This document shows positions 8,772-15,948 of a DNA stretch of 64,000 nt, in pieces (position 1 is the first letter of the stretch; every line of letters starts with the position of its first letter). A program made the position numbers and the translations under genes. The notes beneath the pieces are model-generated. The model was not told where the DNA came from. It did not search any database and saw only the letters and a program-made list of their open reading frames with translations. The stretch is from Myxococcales bacterium (lineage in GTDB: Bacteria > Myxococcota_A > Polyangia > Palsa-1104). The stretch lies in NCBI GenBank assembly GCA_003170275.1, contig PNAM01000110.1, positions 1 to 64,000 on the forward strand, written 5' to 3'.

Positions 8772-9209
8772 TTAGTGGAGGAGCCGCGCGGGGTGTTCGC
8801 CTTGCAGCGGCTGCCGGCCGGAGAACCCGGTGTCGAGGTCGTGCCAGAAACCGACGCGCTTCTCGCCGTATTGCCAGCACAGCCACACGTCGCGTCCCTC
8901 GCGGCTGCCGAGGAAGTCGCACAGCCCGATGTCCAGGTCCTTGACCGAGACGCCGGTCTCTTCGATCGCGTGCAGCTCCTCGGTGAGCGTCTCCATCAGG
9001 CCGCGAAACCGGCCGCGCGTGCGCACCTGCTCGGGCTCGCCGTCGGTGCGCTCGAGCGTCTGCGCGGTCGGCGACTCGCCCTGCTTTTCGAGCTCCTGAT
9101 AGGAGACGCGTAGCTGGGCGCGCAGCTGCATGACCTTGGAGAAGCGCAGCTCGAGCTCCGGAATCAGCTCGTTCGCCTCGTCGACGGAAAAATAACGCTT
9201 GTCGTCCAT
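8772..9209 (-). CDS. DUF2203 family protein
   Basis: 145 residues matching the DUF2203 family. RYFSVDEANELIPELE at the N-terminus, a charged helical middle (about 25-85) and LDIGLCDFLG...VWLCWQYGEKRVGFWHD at the C-terminus are typical. Function is unknown. GGAGG 7-8 bp before the ATG at 9209 fixes the start; the longer upstream open frame is antisense noise. It heads a two-gene unit with the LON-domain gene and follows the TrpD2-like gene by 22 bp on the same strand, so a three-gene operon is likely. Confidence 0.88.
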   Translation of the reverse strand: MDDKRYFSVDEANELIPELELRFSKVMQLRAQLRVSYQELEKQGESPTAQTLERTDGEPEQVRTRGRFRGLMETLTEELHAIEETGVSVKDLDIGLCDFLGSREGRDVWLCWQYGEKRVGFWHDLDTGFSGRQPLQGEHPARLLH

Positions 9210-9231
9210 GGCCACGCCTCCGAACGGATGG

Positions 9232-10206
9232 TTACCACACTTCCAGGCTGGCGGCAGCAGCGCGCGCACGGCCACCGGCCAGCTCGCTGCGGATCTGCGC
9301 GGCGGCCTCGAGGATGGGCGTGCCGAGCGCGGCGTGCAGGAGCGCGGCGCCGGCGGCTGCCGCGCGGGAAAGCGCGGGCTCTTGCCCGGCGAGCGCGGCC
9401 AGGTTGTCGTCCGGCGCGGGCCCGTCGGGCGGCGCCGGCAAGCTGCGCAGGTCGAGCAGCGTGGGCTCGGGCGCGCCGGCCCAGGCGACGCGCGCCTGCT
9501 TGCCCGGCGACACCTCGGGCAGGCCGCCGAGCGCCTGCACGCACAACGCGCGCGTCGGGCCGAGCGCCGCCAGCGCCTGCGCAGTCGACGGCAGATACGG
9601 CGCATGAAAGACGCCCACCAGGCGCGCCTCGGCGAACAGCGGATCGATCAGTTTCATGAGCGTCTGCGCGACGGTGCGCACGCCGAATTGCGGGCGCAGA
9701 TCGACCAGTCGCTTGAGCGGCGCGCAGCTCGCGGCGAGATCGAGGACCGCGATGCGGTGGTCGACGAGGCCGCGCACCGCGCGCGGTCCGTCGAGCGGGC
9801 GGCTGAGGTCGAGGCCGAGCGACTCGAGCGCGGCGCGCAGCCCGTGCTTGGCGTACGGGCTCGACAGATCGCAGCGCAAGAGCACCGGCACGCCGAGCGC
9901 GACCGCGGCGAAGGCGGCGGCGGGGAGCAGCGTCGGCCGCCCCAGGTGCCCGTCGCCGTGGCAGTCGATGTCGAGCGTGCCCGGCGGAGCCTGGATGCGT
10001 GGCATGCGCGCGTGCAGCGTGTCGACGAAGCCGGCCAGCTCGTCGCCCGCTTCGCCCTTCATGCGCAGCGCGAGCAGGAACGCGCCCACCTGCACCGGCG
10101 CGGCCTTGCCGTCGCACACCAGCGCCATCGCCTCGCGCGCCTCTTCGCGCGTCAGATCGCGCGCGCGCTTCTGGCCCGACCCCACCGCCTTGATGTACCG
10201 ATGCAC
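9232..10206 (-). CDS. TrpD2/YbiB-like phosphoribosyltransferase-fold protein
   Basis: 324 residues resembling anthranilate phosphoribosyltransferase-like proteins of the TrpD2 (YbiB) group. The N-terminal helical domain has the typical RDLTREEAREAM, and KAAPVQVGAFLLALRMKGE and GFVDTLHARM follow. The glycosyltransferase 3 domain carries IDCHGDGHLGRPTLLPAAAFAAVALGVPVLLR, where true TrpD has a glycine-rich D(I/V)VGTGG loop; the altered loop supports TrpD2 rather than tryptophan synthesis. Characterised YbiB binds nucleic acid, but the role here is not known. The start is GTG at 10206 or the adjacent GTG at 10209. Only about 20 bp separates it from the divergent SDR gene. Confidence 0.82.
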   Translation of the reverse strand: MHRYIKAVGSGQKRARDLTREEAREAMALVCDGKAAPVQVGAFLLALRMKGEAGDELAGFVDTLHARMPRIQAPPGTLDIDCHGDGHLGRPTLLPAAAFAAVALGVPVLLRCDLSSPYAKHGLRAALESLGLDLSRPLDGPRAVRGLVDHRIAVLDLAASCAPLKRLVDLRPQFGVRTVAQTLMKLIDPLFAEARLVGVFHAPYLPSTAQALAALGPTRALCVQALGGLPEVSPGKQARVAWAGAPEPTLLDLRSLPAPPDGPAPDDNLAALAGQEPALSRAAAAGAALLHAALGTPILEAAAQIRSELAGGRARAAAASLEVW

Positions 10207-10227
10207 CACGCATACGATAGCGCATCG

Positions 10228-10938
10228 ATGACGGAGCTGGCGGGCAAGACGGTACTGGTGACGGGCGCGGCGCGGCGCGTGGGGCGCGCGATCGCGGAGA
10301 CGCTCGCGCAGGCGGGGGCGCGGGTGGCGATCCACCACAGCGCCTCCGACGCCGAAGCGGCGGCGCTCTCGGCGACGCTGCCCGGCTCGATGGTGGTGAA
10401 AGAAGATCTGCGCGATCCGGACGCGCCCGCGCGCATGATCGCCGAGGTCGGCAAGCAGCTCGGGCCGCTCGACTTCCTGGTCAACAGCGCCGCCGGCTAC
10501 GCGCGCACGCCGCTCGCGCAGCTCACCGACGAGGGCTGGGACGCGATGTTGGCGCTCAATCTGACCGCGCCGATGCGCCTGATGCGCGCGGCGGTGCCGG
10601 CGGGCGTGAGCTCGATCGTCAACATCGTCGACGTCGGCGCGTGGCAGCCGTGGCCCAACTTCCTCGCGTACACGACCGCCAAGGCGGGCCTGCTGCACCT
10701 GACGCGCTGCCTCGCGCTCGAGCTCGCGCCGGCCATCCGGGTCAACGCGGTCGCGCCGGGAACGGTCGCGTTTCCCGACGATTGGAAAGAGGAGCGGCGC
10801 GCCCGACAGCTCGCGCGCATCCCGCTGGCGAAGGTGGGCGAGGTGTCCGACGTCGCGGAAGCCGTGCGCTTTTTGCTGACCCAGGACTATCTGACCGGGG
10901 TCTGCATCCCAGTCGACGGAGGCGCTGGATTACGTTAG
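10228..10938 (+). CDS. SDR oxidoreductase, pteridine-reductase-like
   Basis: 236 residues of the classical short-chain dehydrogenase/reductase family. The cofactor loop is TGAARRVGRAIA (about 12-23), LVNSAAGYARTPL replaces NNAG and the catalytic pair is YTTAK. It ends with VDGGAGLR. The TGAxRRxG loop, the HHS segment after strand 2 and the LVNSAxxYxxTP stretch resemble pteridine reductase/FolM-type enzymes more than FabG, so dihydrofolate or pterin reduction is plausible but not proven. The ATG at 10228 is the only start that fits; it lies very close to the divergent TrpD2-like gene. Confidence 0.85.
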   Translation: MTELAGKTVLVTGAARRVGRAIAETLAQAGARVAIHHSASDAEAAALSATLPGSMVVKEDLRDPDAPARMIAEVGKQLGPLDFLVNSAAGYARTPLAQLTDEGWDAMLALNLTAPMRLMRAAVPAGVSSIVNIVDVGAWQPWPNFLAYTTAKAGLLHLTRCLALELAPAIRVNAVAPGTVAFPDDWKEERRARQLARIPLAKVGEVSDVAEAVRFLLTQDYLTGVCIPVDGGAGLR

Positions 10939-10960
10939 AAGTGTAACGCGGGCCACGGAA

Positions 10961-10969
10961 TGATAAAAT
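10961..10969 (+). promoter_or_regulatory. Possible extended -10 of the PilZ gene
   Basis: TGATAAAAT fits an extended -10 (TGnTATAAT) in the short AT-rich gap before the PilZ gene; a second TAAAAT lies at 10978-10983. No good -35 box is visible. Either would give a very short leader before the GTG at 10990. Weak call. Confidence 0.3.
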
Positions 10970-10989
10970 TGATACGTTAAAATGGTATC

Positions 10990-11514
10990 GTGACCGACAT
11001 TGAGGTCCGAATGCCCGCGGTCGAGCAGATGTCCTTCGAGGAGCTGGTGCACACGCTGGCGATGTTCGAGCAGGAGCACGAGCCGTCGGACGTGGACCGC
11101 GCCATCCACCGGGGCGCGGTCGAGCGGCGACTGCTCGGCATCTTGAGCGCCGGCAACCGCGCGGCGGAGCAGCGCGAGGCGGTGCGCGTGCCGGGCGATC
11201 TGGGCGTGCGCATCTACGTCGGCGACGAGCAGATCAAGGCCGTGGTGCGCGATCTCGGCGAAGGCGGCGTGGGCATCCGCTCGCTCCTGGCGCCGCCGGT
11301 CGGCGCGACGGTCGACGTCGAGCTGATCCCGAAAAAAGTCTCGGCGCTCAATCACCCGCCGCGCGCGCAGGCGGTGGTCGCCTGGGTGCGCGCGGTCAGC
11401 GATCACGGCTACGATCTCGGGCTGGCGTTCATCGGCCACGACGATTCGCACCGCCGCCGCATGCGCCGGCTGGTGGTCGAGCTGCTACGGCGCCTGCCGC
11501 CGCCCATCCATTAG
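10990..11514 (+). CDS. PilZ domain protein
   Basis: 174 residues: a helical N-terminal part (about 1-60), then a PilZ domain (about 62-165). The c-di-GMP motif RxxxR is present as REAVR (about 62-66). The second motif, normally (D/N)x(S/A)xxG, is DLGEGG with Gly at the third place. PilZ proteins bind cyclic di-GMP and relay it to motility, polysaccharide or transcription targets. A GTG start is used, just after an AT-rich promoter-like stretch. Its 3' end overlaps the convergent DUF3501 gene by 4 bp. A link to the exopolysaccharide operon is possible but not shown. Confidence 0.88.
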   Translation: MTDIEVRMPAVEQMSFEELVHTLAMFEQEHEPSDVDRAIHRGAVERRLLGILSAGNRAAEQREAVRVPGDLGVRIYVGDEQIKAVVRDLGEGGVGIRSLLAPPVGATVDVELIPKKVSALNHPPRAQAVVAWVRAVSDHGYDLGLAFIGHDDSHRRRMRRLVVELLRRLPPPIH

Positions 11515-12086
11515 TCCAGATCGGAGGCGAGAGACTGGCGCGCCGGCTCGTCGAGGTGCGCGTCGTGGCGATACTGCGGATGATCGATCGCGACCGCGAC
11601 CGCGGTGCCCGGCCGGGACAGCGCGCCCTGCGCATCGGGCGTGAGCTGGAACTTGAGGTACTGCACGGCGGCCAGCTTGTCGTTCTTGAACTGCTCGGGA
11701 TCGAAGGTGGCCTTGATGCGCTGGCCGCCCACGACGAGCCACACGTGCTCCTGCAGCCCGACCAGCTTCTCGAGCGTGCGGATCACCGCCGTCTCCGACG
11801 CCACCTCGACGAACAGCGTGGCGGCGACCTGCCCCTCGTCGGGCAGGACCGCGTTGTACACGTCGATCTCTTCCTGAATCTTCTCGGGCGTCTCCAGGTT
11901 CTCGGCGCGCGCCATCTCTTCGATCTGCGTGATCATCGTCTCGCGGTTCTCGAACACCAGCGAGACGCACGGACCGACCGAGAGGCGCCGCCGCTTCTTG
12001 AGCTCGATGGTGCGCCGGCGCATCTCGTCGCGCACGGGTGCGTAGCCGCGCGGGCCGCGGATGTCCTTGAGGGTCAGCTTTTTCAT
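11511..12086 (-). CDS. DUF3501 family protein
   Basis: 191 residues matching DUF3501: the N-terminal LTLKDIRGPRGYAPVRDEMRRRTIELKKRRRLSVGP and the central ENRETMITQIEEMARAENL are typical. Function is unknown, but in many proteobacteria this family sits next to rubrerythrin and a Cys-rich Fe-S protein, suggesting a role with oxidative-stress redox proteins. Here the rubrerythrin gene lies 25 bp upstream on the same strand, conserving that pair; the Fe-S partner is absent from the window. The ATG at 12086 fits the family N-terminus. Confidence 0.88.
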   Translation of the reverse strand: MKKLTLKDIRGPRGYAPVRDEMRRRTIELKKRRRLSVGPCVSLVFENRETMITQIEEMARAENLETPEKIQEEIDVYNAVLPDEGQVAATLFVEVASETAVIRTLEKLVGLQEHVWLVVGGQRIKATFDPEQFKNDKLAAVQYLKFQLTPDAQGALSRPGTAVAVAIDHPQYRHDAHLDEPARQSLASDLD

Positions 12087-12111
12087 GTGCGCTTTCGAAA
12101 GAGAGGTGAGG

Positions 12112-12537
12112 CTACTTGCCGAGGGTGTCGAGGCCCTTCTGGAAACGGCCGGCGTGCGACTTCTCGGCGCGCGCGAGGGTCTCGAACCACTCCGCGATAT
12201 CCTCGAAGCCTTCTTCGCGCGCGGTCTTGGCGAAGCCCGGGTACATCTTGGTGTACTCGTAGGTCTCGCCGACGATCGCGGCCTTCAGGTTCTTCTCGCT
12301 GTCGCCGATCGGCTCGCCCGTCGCCGGGTCGCCGACCTGGCGCAGGTACTCGAGGTGACCGTGCGCGTGACCGGTCTCGCCCTCGGCGGTGTCACGGAAC
12401 AGCCCGGCGATGTCCGGCTGACCCTCGACGTCGGCCTGCTTGGCGAAATAGAGATAGCGTCGGTTGGCCTGGGACTCCCCGGCGAACGCCGCCTTGAGGT
12501 TCTCGTGGGTCTTGGTGTCGTTCAGTTGCTTGGCCAT
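12112..12537 (-). CDS. Rubrerythrin without rubredoxin domain
   Basis: A 141-residue ferritin-like diiron protein. Both halves of the four-helix bundle carry their ligands: Glu21, Glu54 and His57 (ExxH), then Glu91/Glu94 and Glu125/His128 (ExxH). Rubrerythrins reduce hydrogen peroxide in the cytosol. The usual C-terminal rubredoxin (two CxxC) is absent, so electrons must come from a separate donor. AAGGAG before the ATG at 12537 supports the start. It is the first gene of a two-gene operon with the DUF3501 gene. Confidence 0.93.
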   Translation of the reverse strand: MAKQLNDTKTHENLKAAFAGESQANRRYLYFAKQADVEGQPDIAGLFRDTAEGETGHAHGHLEYLRQVGDPATGEPIGDSEKNLKAAIVGETYEYTKMYPGFAKTAREEGFEDIAEWFETLARAEKSHAGRFQKGLDTLGK

Positions 12538-12599
12538 GGCGTCGTCTCCTTGAGAGTGGGCAAGCTACCACGTGCATTTCGCCGGATGCAATGCTGCGC

Positions 12600-12618
12600 A
12601 AAAAAAGCCGCTCGCGGC
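12600..12618 (-). terminator. Possible small hairpin plus U-tract upstream of rubrerythrin
   Basis: Read on the minus strand, GCCG-CGAG-CGGC is followed by seven T. This resembles a minimal intrinsic terminator (4-bp stem) about 62 bp before the rubrerythrin start. No minus-strand gene lies upstream, so it would act as a leader attenuator or be accidental. Weak. Confidence 0.25.
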
Positions 12619-12725
12619 CGGGCCCGAGTGCACATTGTTTACCTTCGCCGCGGTTTTCAGCGTGCAGTCGTACCAAGATCAGTGGGTTGGGTGCCGGGTA
12701 CGCCGCTTGCTGGGCCTTGCCGCCG

Positions 12726-12860
12726 ATGCGCGTGCTCTCGATCCTGTTGTGGACGGTGTTCGGCTGGCCGGTGGCGTGGTGGCACTCCGCGGCGGCGCGG
12801 CGCCGGTTGCGCGCACACCGCAGCCGCCAGTTGGCGTTCACCGTCGAGCGAGTGGGTTGA
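12726..12860 (+). CDS. Possible 44-residue membrane peptide
   Basis: In the 371-bp spacer between rubrerythrin and the receiver gene, a small frame runs from ATG 12726 to TGA 12860. It encodes MRVLSILLWTVFGWPVAWW, one hydrophobic helix, then an Arg-rich tail. Third codon positions are almost all G or C, as in the real genes here, whereas the same frame upstream of 12726 loses this bias. The ribosome-binding site is poor and no family is recognised. It could be a real small protein or a chance frame; the rest of the spacer holds only the sites listed separately. Confidence 0.3.
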   Translation: MRVLSILLWTVFGWPVAWWHSAAARRRLRAHRSRQLAFTVERVG

Positions 12861-12870
12861 GTCGCGTTGG

Positions 12871-12886
12871 AGGCACGGCGCTTGCT
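12871..12886 (+). promoter_or_regulatory. Putative sigma-54 promoter (-24/-12)
   Basis: AGGCACG-GCGC-TTGCT matches the sigma-54 consensus TGGCACG-N4-TTGCW at all but the first base, with the required 12-bp step between GG (12872-3) and GC (12884-5). The start point would fall near 12897, about 12 nt before the receiver ATG. Best sigma-54 match in the window. Several NtrC-type activators are encoded nearby. Confidence 0.55.
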
Positions 12887-12908
12887 TGCCTTTCAGGCAG
12901 GTGAACCC

Positions 12909-13310
12909 ATGAGCGCCGGCAAACGGATCCTCATCATCGACGACGAAGCGGACCACGCGGAGCTGGTGGCCCTACTGCTGCGCCGCAAAGGCTATGAGGT
13001 TTACATTGCTGCGGACGGCAACGCCGGCATCCGCTGCGCCCTGGAGACGCGGCCGGATCTGGTGCTGCTCGATTTCTTCATGCCCGCCATCGACGGGATC
13101 ACCACTGCGGAGCACCTTCGTGGGCTCGAACAGACCCAGGAAGTTCCCATCGTGATGATGTCCGCGTGTGCAGAAGATGCGCTGCGGGCGCGGCCGCCGA
13201 TCTCGGGGCGGTTCAGCTGCCTGGCCAAGCCGTTCCGCGCCGCCGAGCTGTTGTGGGTGGTGCAGGACGCGCTCGAGGATCGCGCGGCGCAGAGCGCGGT
13301 CGGCCCCTAG
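12909..13310 (+). CDS. Stand-alone receiver-domain response regulator
   Basis: 133 residues forming one CheY-like receiver. The acidic pair is in IIDDEADH, the phosphoacceptor Asp in LLDFFMPAIDG, the switch Ser in VMMSACAE and the Lys in CLAKPF. No output domain, so it probably relays a phosphate or acts by protein contact. The ATG at 12909 follows an AGG-containing leader; an upstream in-frame TTG would read through the sigma-54-like site and is rejected. Only 3 bp separate it from the heparinase-family gene, which with the kinase fragment seems to form one operon. Confidence 0.87.
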   Translation: MSAGKRILIIDDEADHAELVALLLRRKGYEVYIAADGNAGIRCALETRPDLVLLDFFMPAIDGITTAEHLRGLEQTQEVPIVMMSACAEDALRARPPISGRFSCLAKPFRAAELLWVVQDALEDRAAQSAVGP

Positions 13311-13313
13311 ACC

Positions 13314-15281
13314 GTGGCGAGGGTCGATCTGACCTACGCGCGCGCGCTGCTGGAGGTGGCGCCCCTCGGTGACCTGGCGCGCGCGGCGATGCGGCGCGTC
13401 TTGCGGCGTACCGCTCCGCCGATTGCGCCGGCGAGCTCGGCGATGCGTGCGGCGGGGGCCAATGCGCTCGGACGCGCGCCGCGGCTGCTCACCGCCGAGC
13501 CGCTCGTCGAGGTGTATCGCGCGGCGTTTCCCGACGCGCTCGAGCGCTTCGCGCGGCGCGGCCGGCAGATCCTCGATCATGAGGTCGAGCTGTTCGGGCG
13601 CGTGTGCGCGCTCGGGCCGGCGATCGACTGGGAGCGCGATCCACGCTCGGGCGCGCGCGGCGGCGACCCGAAGTGGGCGTGGGAGCTGGCGCGCTGCGGG
13701 CACCTGGTCGAGCTGGGCGCCGCGGCGCGGCTGCACGCCAAGCTGCTGGGGCCTGCTCGCGATCAGGTGCGCCTCACCATCGAGAGCTTTCTCGATCAGT
13801 GTCCGGTGGGAAGCGGGATGCACTACGCGTCGTCGCTCGAGGTGGCGCTGCGGGCCATTCATTGGCTGGCGGCGATCGAGCTGTGCGGCGGCGCGCGCGC
13901 GTTCCCGCGGGCGTTCGTCGAGCGGCTGGCCGGCGCGCTGCTCGCGGACGGGCACTTCCTCCGCACGCACCTGGAAGACTCGGGCGTGGTGCCGGCCAAC
14001 CACCTGCTCGGCGATCTGGTCGGGCTGTACGTGCTCGGCCTGGCGCTCGACGGCACGCCGCCGGCGCGAGCGTGGGCGCGCTTCGCGCAGCGCGGGATCG
14101 AGCGCGAGGCGGCGCGGCAGGTGGGCGCGGACGGCGCGCACTTCGAGGCGTCGACGGCGTACCACCGCTTCGCCCTCGAGCTCTTGCTGGTGGCGTGGCG
14201 CGCCGCGCGTGCCCACGGCGCGAGCCTGCCCGTCGGGGAGACGCTGCACCGCATGTTCGGCTTCGTGCGCGGCTACCTGCAGCCCGACGGCAGCGAGCCG
14301 GGCTTCGGCGACTCCGACGACGCGCGCCTGTTGCCGATGGTGCCGCGTGCTCCGCGCGATCACGCGTACCTGGCGTCGCTCGGCGTGGGGCTGTTCGGCG
14401 ATCCCGCCTTGCGCGCCCCGGGCGTGCCGTTTGCCGAGGAGGCGCTGTGGTGGATCGGTCCCGAGGCGCAGCTCGCCTGGCGACGGGCGCCGGCGCCGGC
14501 CGAGGTGCGCTCGGCCTCGTTTCCGTCGGGCGGGGTGCACGTGCTGCGCGATCGCGACGTGTACGTGGCGCTGCGCTCGGGCTCGTACGGGCAGCACGGC
14601 GTGGGCGGGCACGCGCACAACGATCAGCTCAGCCTGGTGGTCCACGCCGGCGGCGCGCCGCTGATCATCGATCCCGGCACCGGCTGCTACACGGCGGATG
14701 CGCTCACGCGCGATCGCTTTCGCGGCACCGCGGCGCACGCGACGCTGGTGCTGGACGGCTGCGAGCAGTCGCCGATCCTCGCTGGCCGGCCGTTCGCGCT
14801 GCCGGATCGGGCGCGCGCGCCGCGCGTCACGCTCGAGGATCTCGGCGACGTGGCGCGGCTCGCCGGCGAGCACTACGGGTACCAGCGGCTGCCTGCGCGC
14901 GTCACGCACCGCCGCACGCTCGAGCTGCACCGGGCTGCGCGCGTGCTGCTGATCGACGACCTGCTCCTCGGGCGCGGGCGCGGCGCGGTCGAGCTGCGCT
15001 TTCCGATCTTCGGCAAGGCGCGGCTCGGCGCCGGAGCGGTTACGCGCGCGCGCATCGCCGAGCTCGGCGCGCTGCTCGGGCCGGTGGATCCGGAGCGCGT
15101 GGTGGAGCTCGACGGGCGCGCGGCGCTGGTGCCGCTCGGCGGCGGCGCGCTGTCGGTGCGCCTCGACCAGGCGTCGGCGTCGTGGCGGTACGGCGAGCTC
15201 ACGCGCACACCCCTTGTCGTGATCCGTGGGCTGCTTACGTTCCCGTCGACCGTCAGACACGCCTTGCTGTTTGTAGGCTAG
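13314..15281 (+). CDS. Heparinase II/III family protein
   Basis: 655 residues. The first about 380 are an alpha-helical (alpha/alpha) toroid with GSGMHYASSLEVALRAIHW, NHLLGDLVGLYVLGLA and DGAHFEASTAYHRF. The remainder is a heparinase II/III-like beta-sandwich with GSYGQHGVGGHAHNDQLS and PLIIDPGTG. Family members are polysaccharide lyases or are encoded in exopolysaccharide loci, where the exact substrate is usually unknown. No signal peptide is visible, which is notable for an enzyme that would act on secreted polymer. GTG start, 3 bp after the receiver stop. It may process the polymer made by the 19-40 kb operon, but that is an inference. Confidence 0.87.
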   Translation: MARVDLTYARALLEVAPLGDLARAAMRRVLRRTAPPIAPASSAMRAAGANALGRAPRLLTAEPLVEVYRAAFPDALERFARRGRQILDHEVELFGRVCALGPAIDWERDPRSGARGGDPKWAWELARCGHLVELGAAARLHAKLLGPARDQVRLTIESFLDQCPVGSGMHYASSLEVALRAIHWLAAIELCGGARAFPRAFVERLAGALLADGHFLRTHLEDSGVVPANHLLGDLVGLYVLGLALDGTPPARAWARFAQRGIEREAARQVGADGAHFEASTAYHRFALELLLVAWRAARAHGASLPVGETLHRMFGFVRGYLQPDGSEPGFGDSDDARLLPMVPRAPRDHAYLASLGVGLFGDPALRAPGVPFAEEALWWIGPEAQLAWRRAPAPAEVRSASFPSGGVHVLRDRDVYVALRSGSYGQHGVGGHAHNDQLSLVVHAGGAPLIIDPGTGCYTADALTRDRFRGTAAHATLVLDGCEQSPILAGRPFALPDRARAPRVTLEDLGDVARLAGEHYGYQRLPARVTHRRTLELHRAARVLLIDDLLLGRGRGAVELRFPIFGKARLGAGAVTRARIAELGALLGPVDPERVVELDGRAALVPLGGGALSVRLDQASASWRYGELTRTPLVVIRGLLTFPSTVRHALLFVG

Positions 15282-15294
15282 AGCACACCCAGAC

Positions 15295-15846
15295 ATGAGT
15301 GACCACGTGACCGAGACCCGCGCCCTGTTCGAGCCCCTATTTCGCGAGCTGTGGGAGGCGCGTCACGCCGATGCGCCGCCCGCCGGCGCGCGCTTGTCGT
15401 CGCTGGACGCGCTGGGCGCGCTGTTGATGGAGCGCGGCGTGCCGGTGTCGGCGGCGGTGCGGATGGTGCTCAGCGACGGGCGCGCGCGGGTCGAGCTGGG
15501 CGAGCACGACGGCAGCCTCGATCCGTCGGGCGCGCGGCGGTTGGGCGCGCTGATCGACGAAGCCGCGGCACGCATCGCGGCCGCGGTCGAGCACGCGCGC
15601 CGTGCGCGCCGCCAGACCTGGCTCGCGTTCCTGGTCCACGAGCTGAAGAACCCGCTCAACACGGTGCTCAACGCGCTGTGGCTGCTGCGCGAAAAAGGCT
15701 CCGACCCCAAGCAGGCGGCGCGCTTCCTGGAGCTTGCCGAGCGCGGTGTGCGCCGGCTCGAAGGGCGCACCCGAGACGTGCGCGAGCTGGACGAGCAGTT
15801 GATGACCCCGCCGCCCGGCTGGGAGCCCAAAGCCTCGCTTCCGTAA
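15295..15846 (+). CDS. Histidine-kinase dimerisation (HisKA) protein without ATPase domain
   Basis: 183 residues. A variable N-terminal part (about 1-105) is followed by a HisKA/DHp helix with the H-box FLVHELKNPLNTVLNALWLL (His115). The protein ends about 65 residues later: there is no N-, G1-, F- or G2-box, so no HATPase domain. It may serve as a phosphotransfer protein or a dimerisation partner of another kinase. The next gene is in another frame and no downstream kinase fragment is visible, so simple frameshift truncation is unlikely. It lies 13 bp after the heparinase gene and is probably co-transcribed with the receiver at 12909, a plausible partner. Confidence 0.82.
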   Translation: MSDHVTETRALFEPLFRELWEARHADAPPAGARLSSLDALGALLMERGVPVSAAVRMVLSDGRARVELGEHDGSLDPSGARRLGALIDEAAARIAAAVEHARRARRQTWLAFLVHELKNPLNTVLNALWLLREKGSDPKQAARFLELAERGVRRLEGRTRDVRELDEQLMTPPPGWEPKASLP

Positions 15847-15867
15847 CTCCCGTAACTCCAGTAACTA
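15841..15867 (+). repeat. Three 9-bp tandem repeats
   Basis: Two perfect copies of CCGTAACTC (15841-15849, 15850-15858) and one diverged copy CAGTAACTA (15859-15867). The first copy contains the TAA stop of the kinase-fragment gene. No function is evident; slippage could alter the C-terminus of that protein. Confidence 0.75.
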
Positions 15868-15906
15868 CTCAATACCGCTATTAATTGTGTGTTCTCCCGA
15901 TGGCGC

Positions 15907-15935
15907 TTGACTCGCCTGCGGCCGGTCGCTATATC
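15907..15935 (+). promoter_or_regulatory. Putative sigma-70 promoter of the FMN operon
   Basis: TTGACT (15907-15912), a 17-bp spacer and TATATC (15930-15935). The start point would be near 15942, only a few bases before the ATG at 15949, with the palindrome at 15950 directly downstream. The same arrangement occurs in front of the convergent porin operon. Confidence 0.55.
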
Positions 15936-15948
15936 TTGATAGTCGGAA

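Noticed and set aside
12867..12908. Longer TTG start for the receiver protein at 12909
   Set aside because: The extra 14 codons overlap the sigma-54-like box and are not part of a receiver domain.
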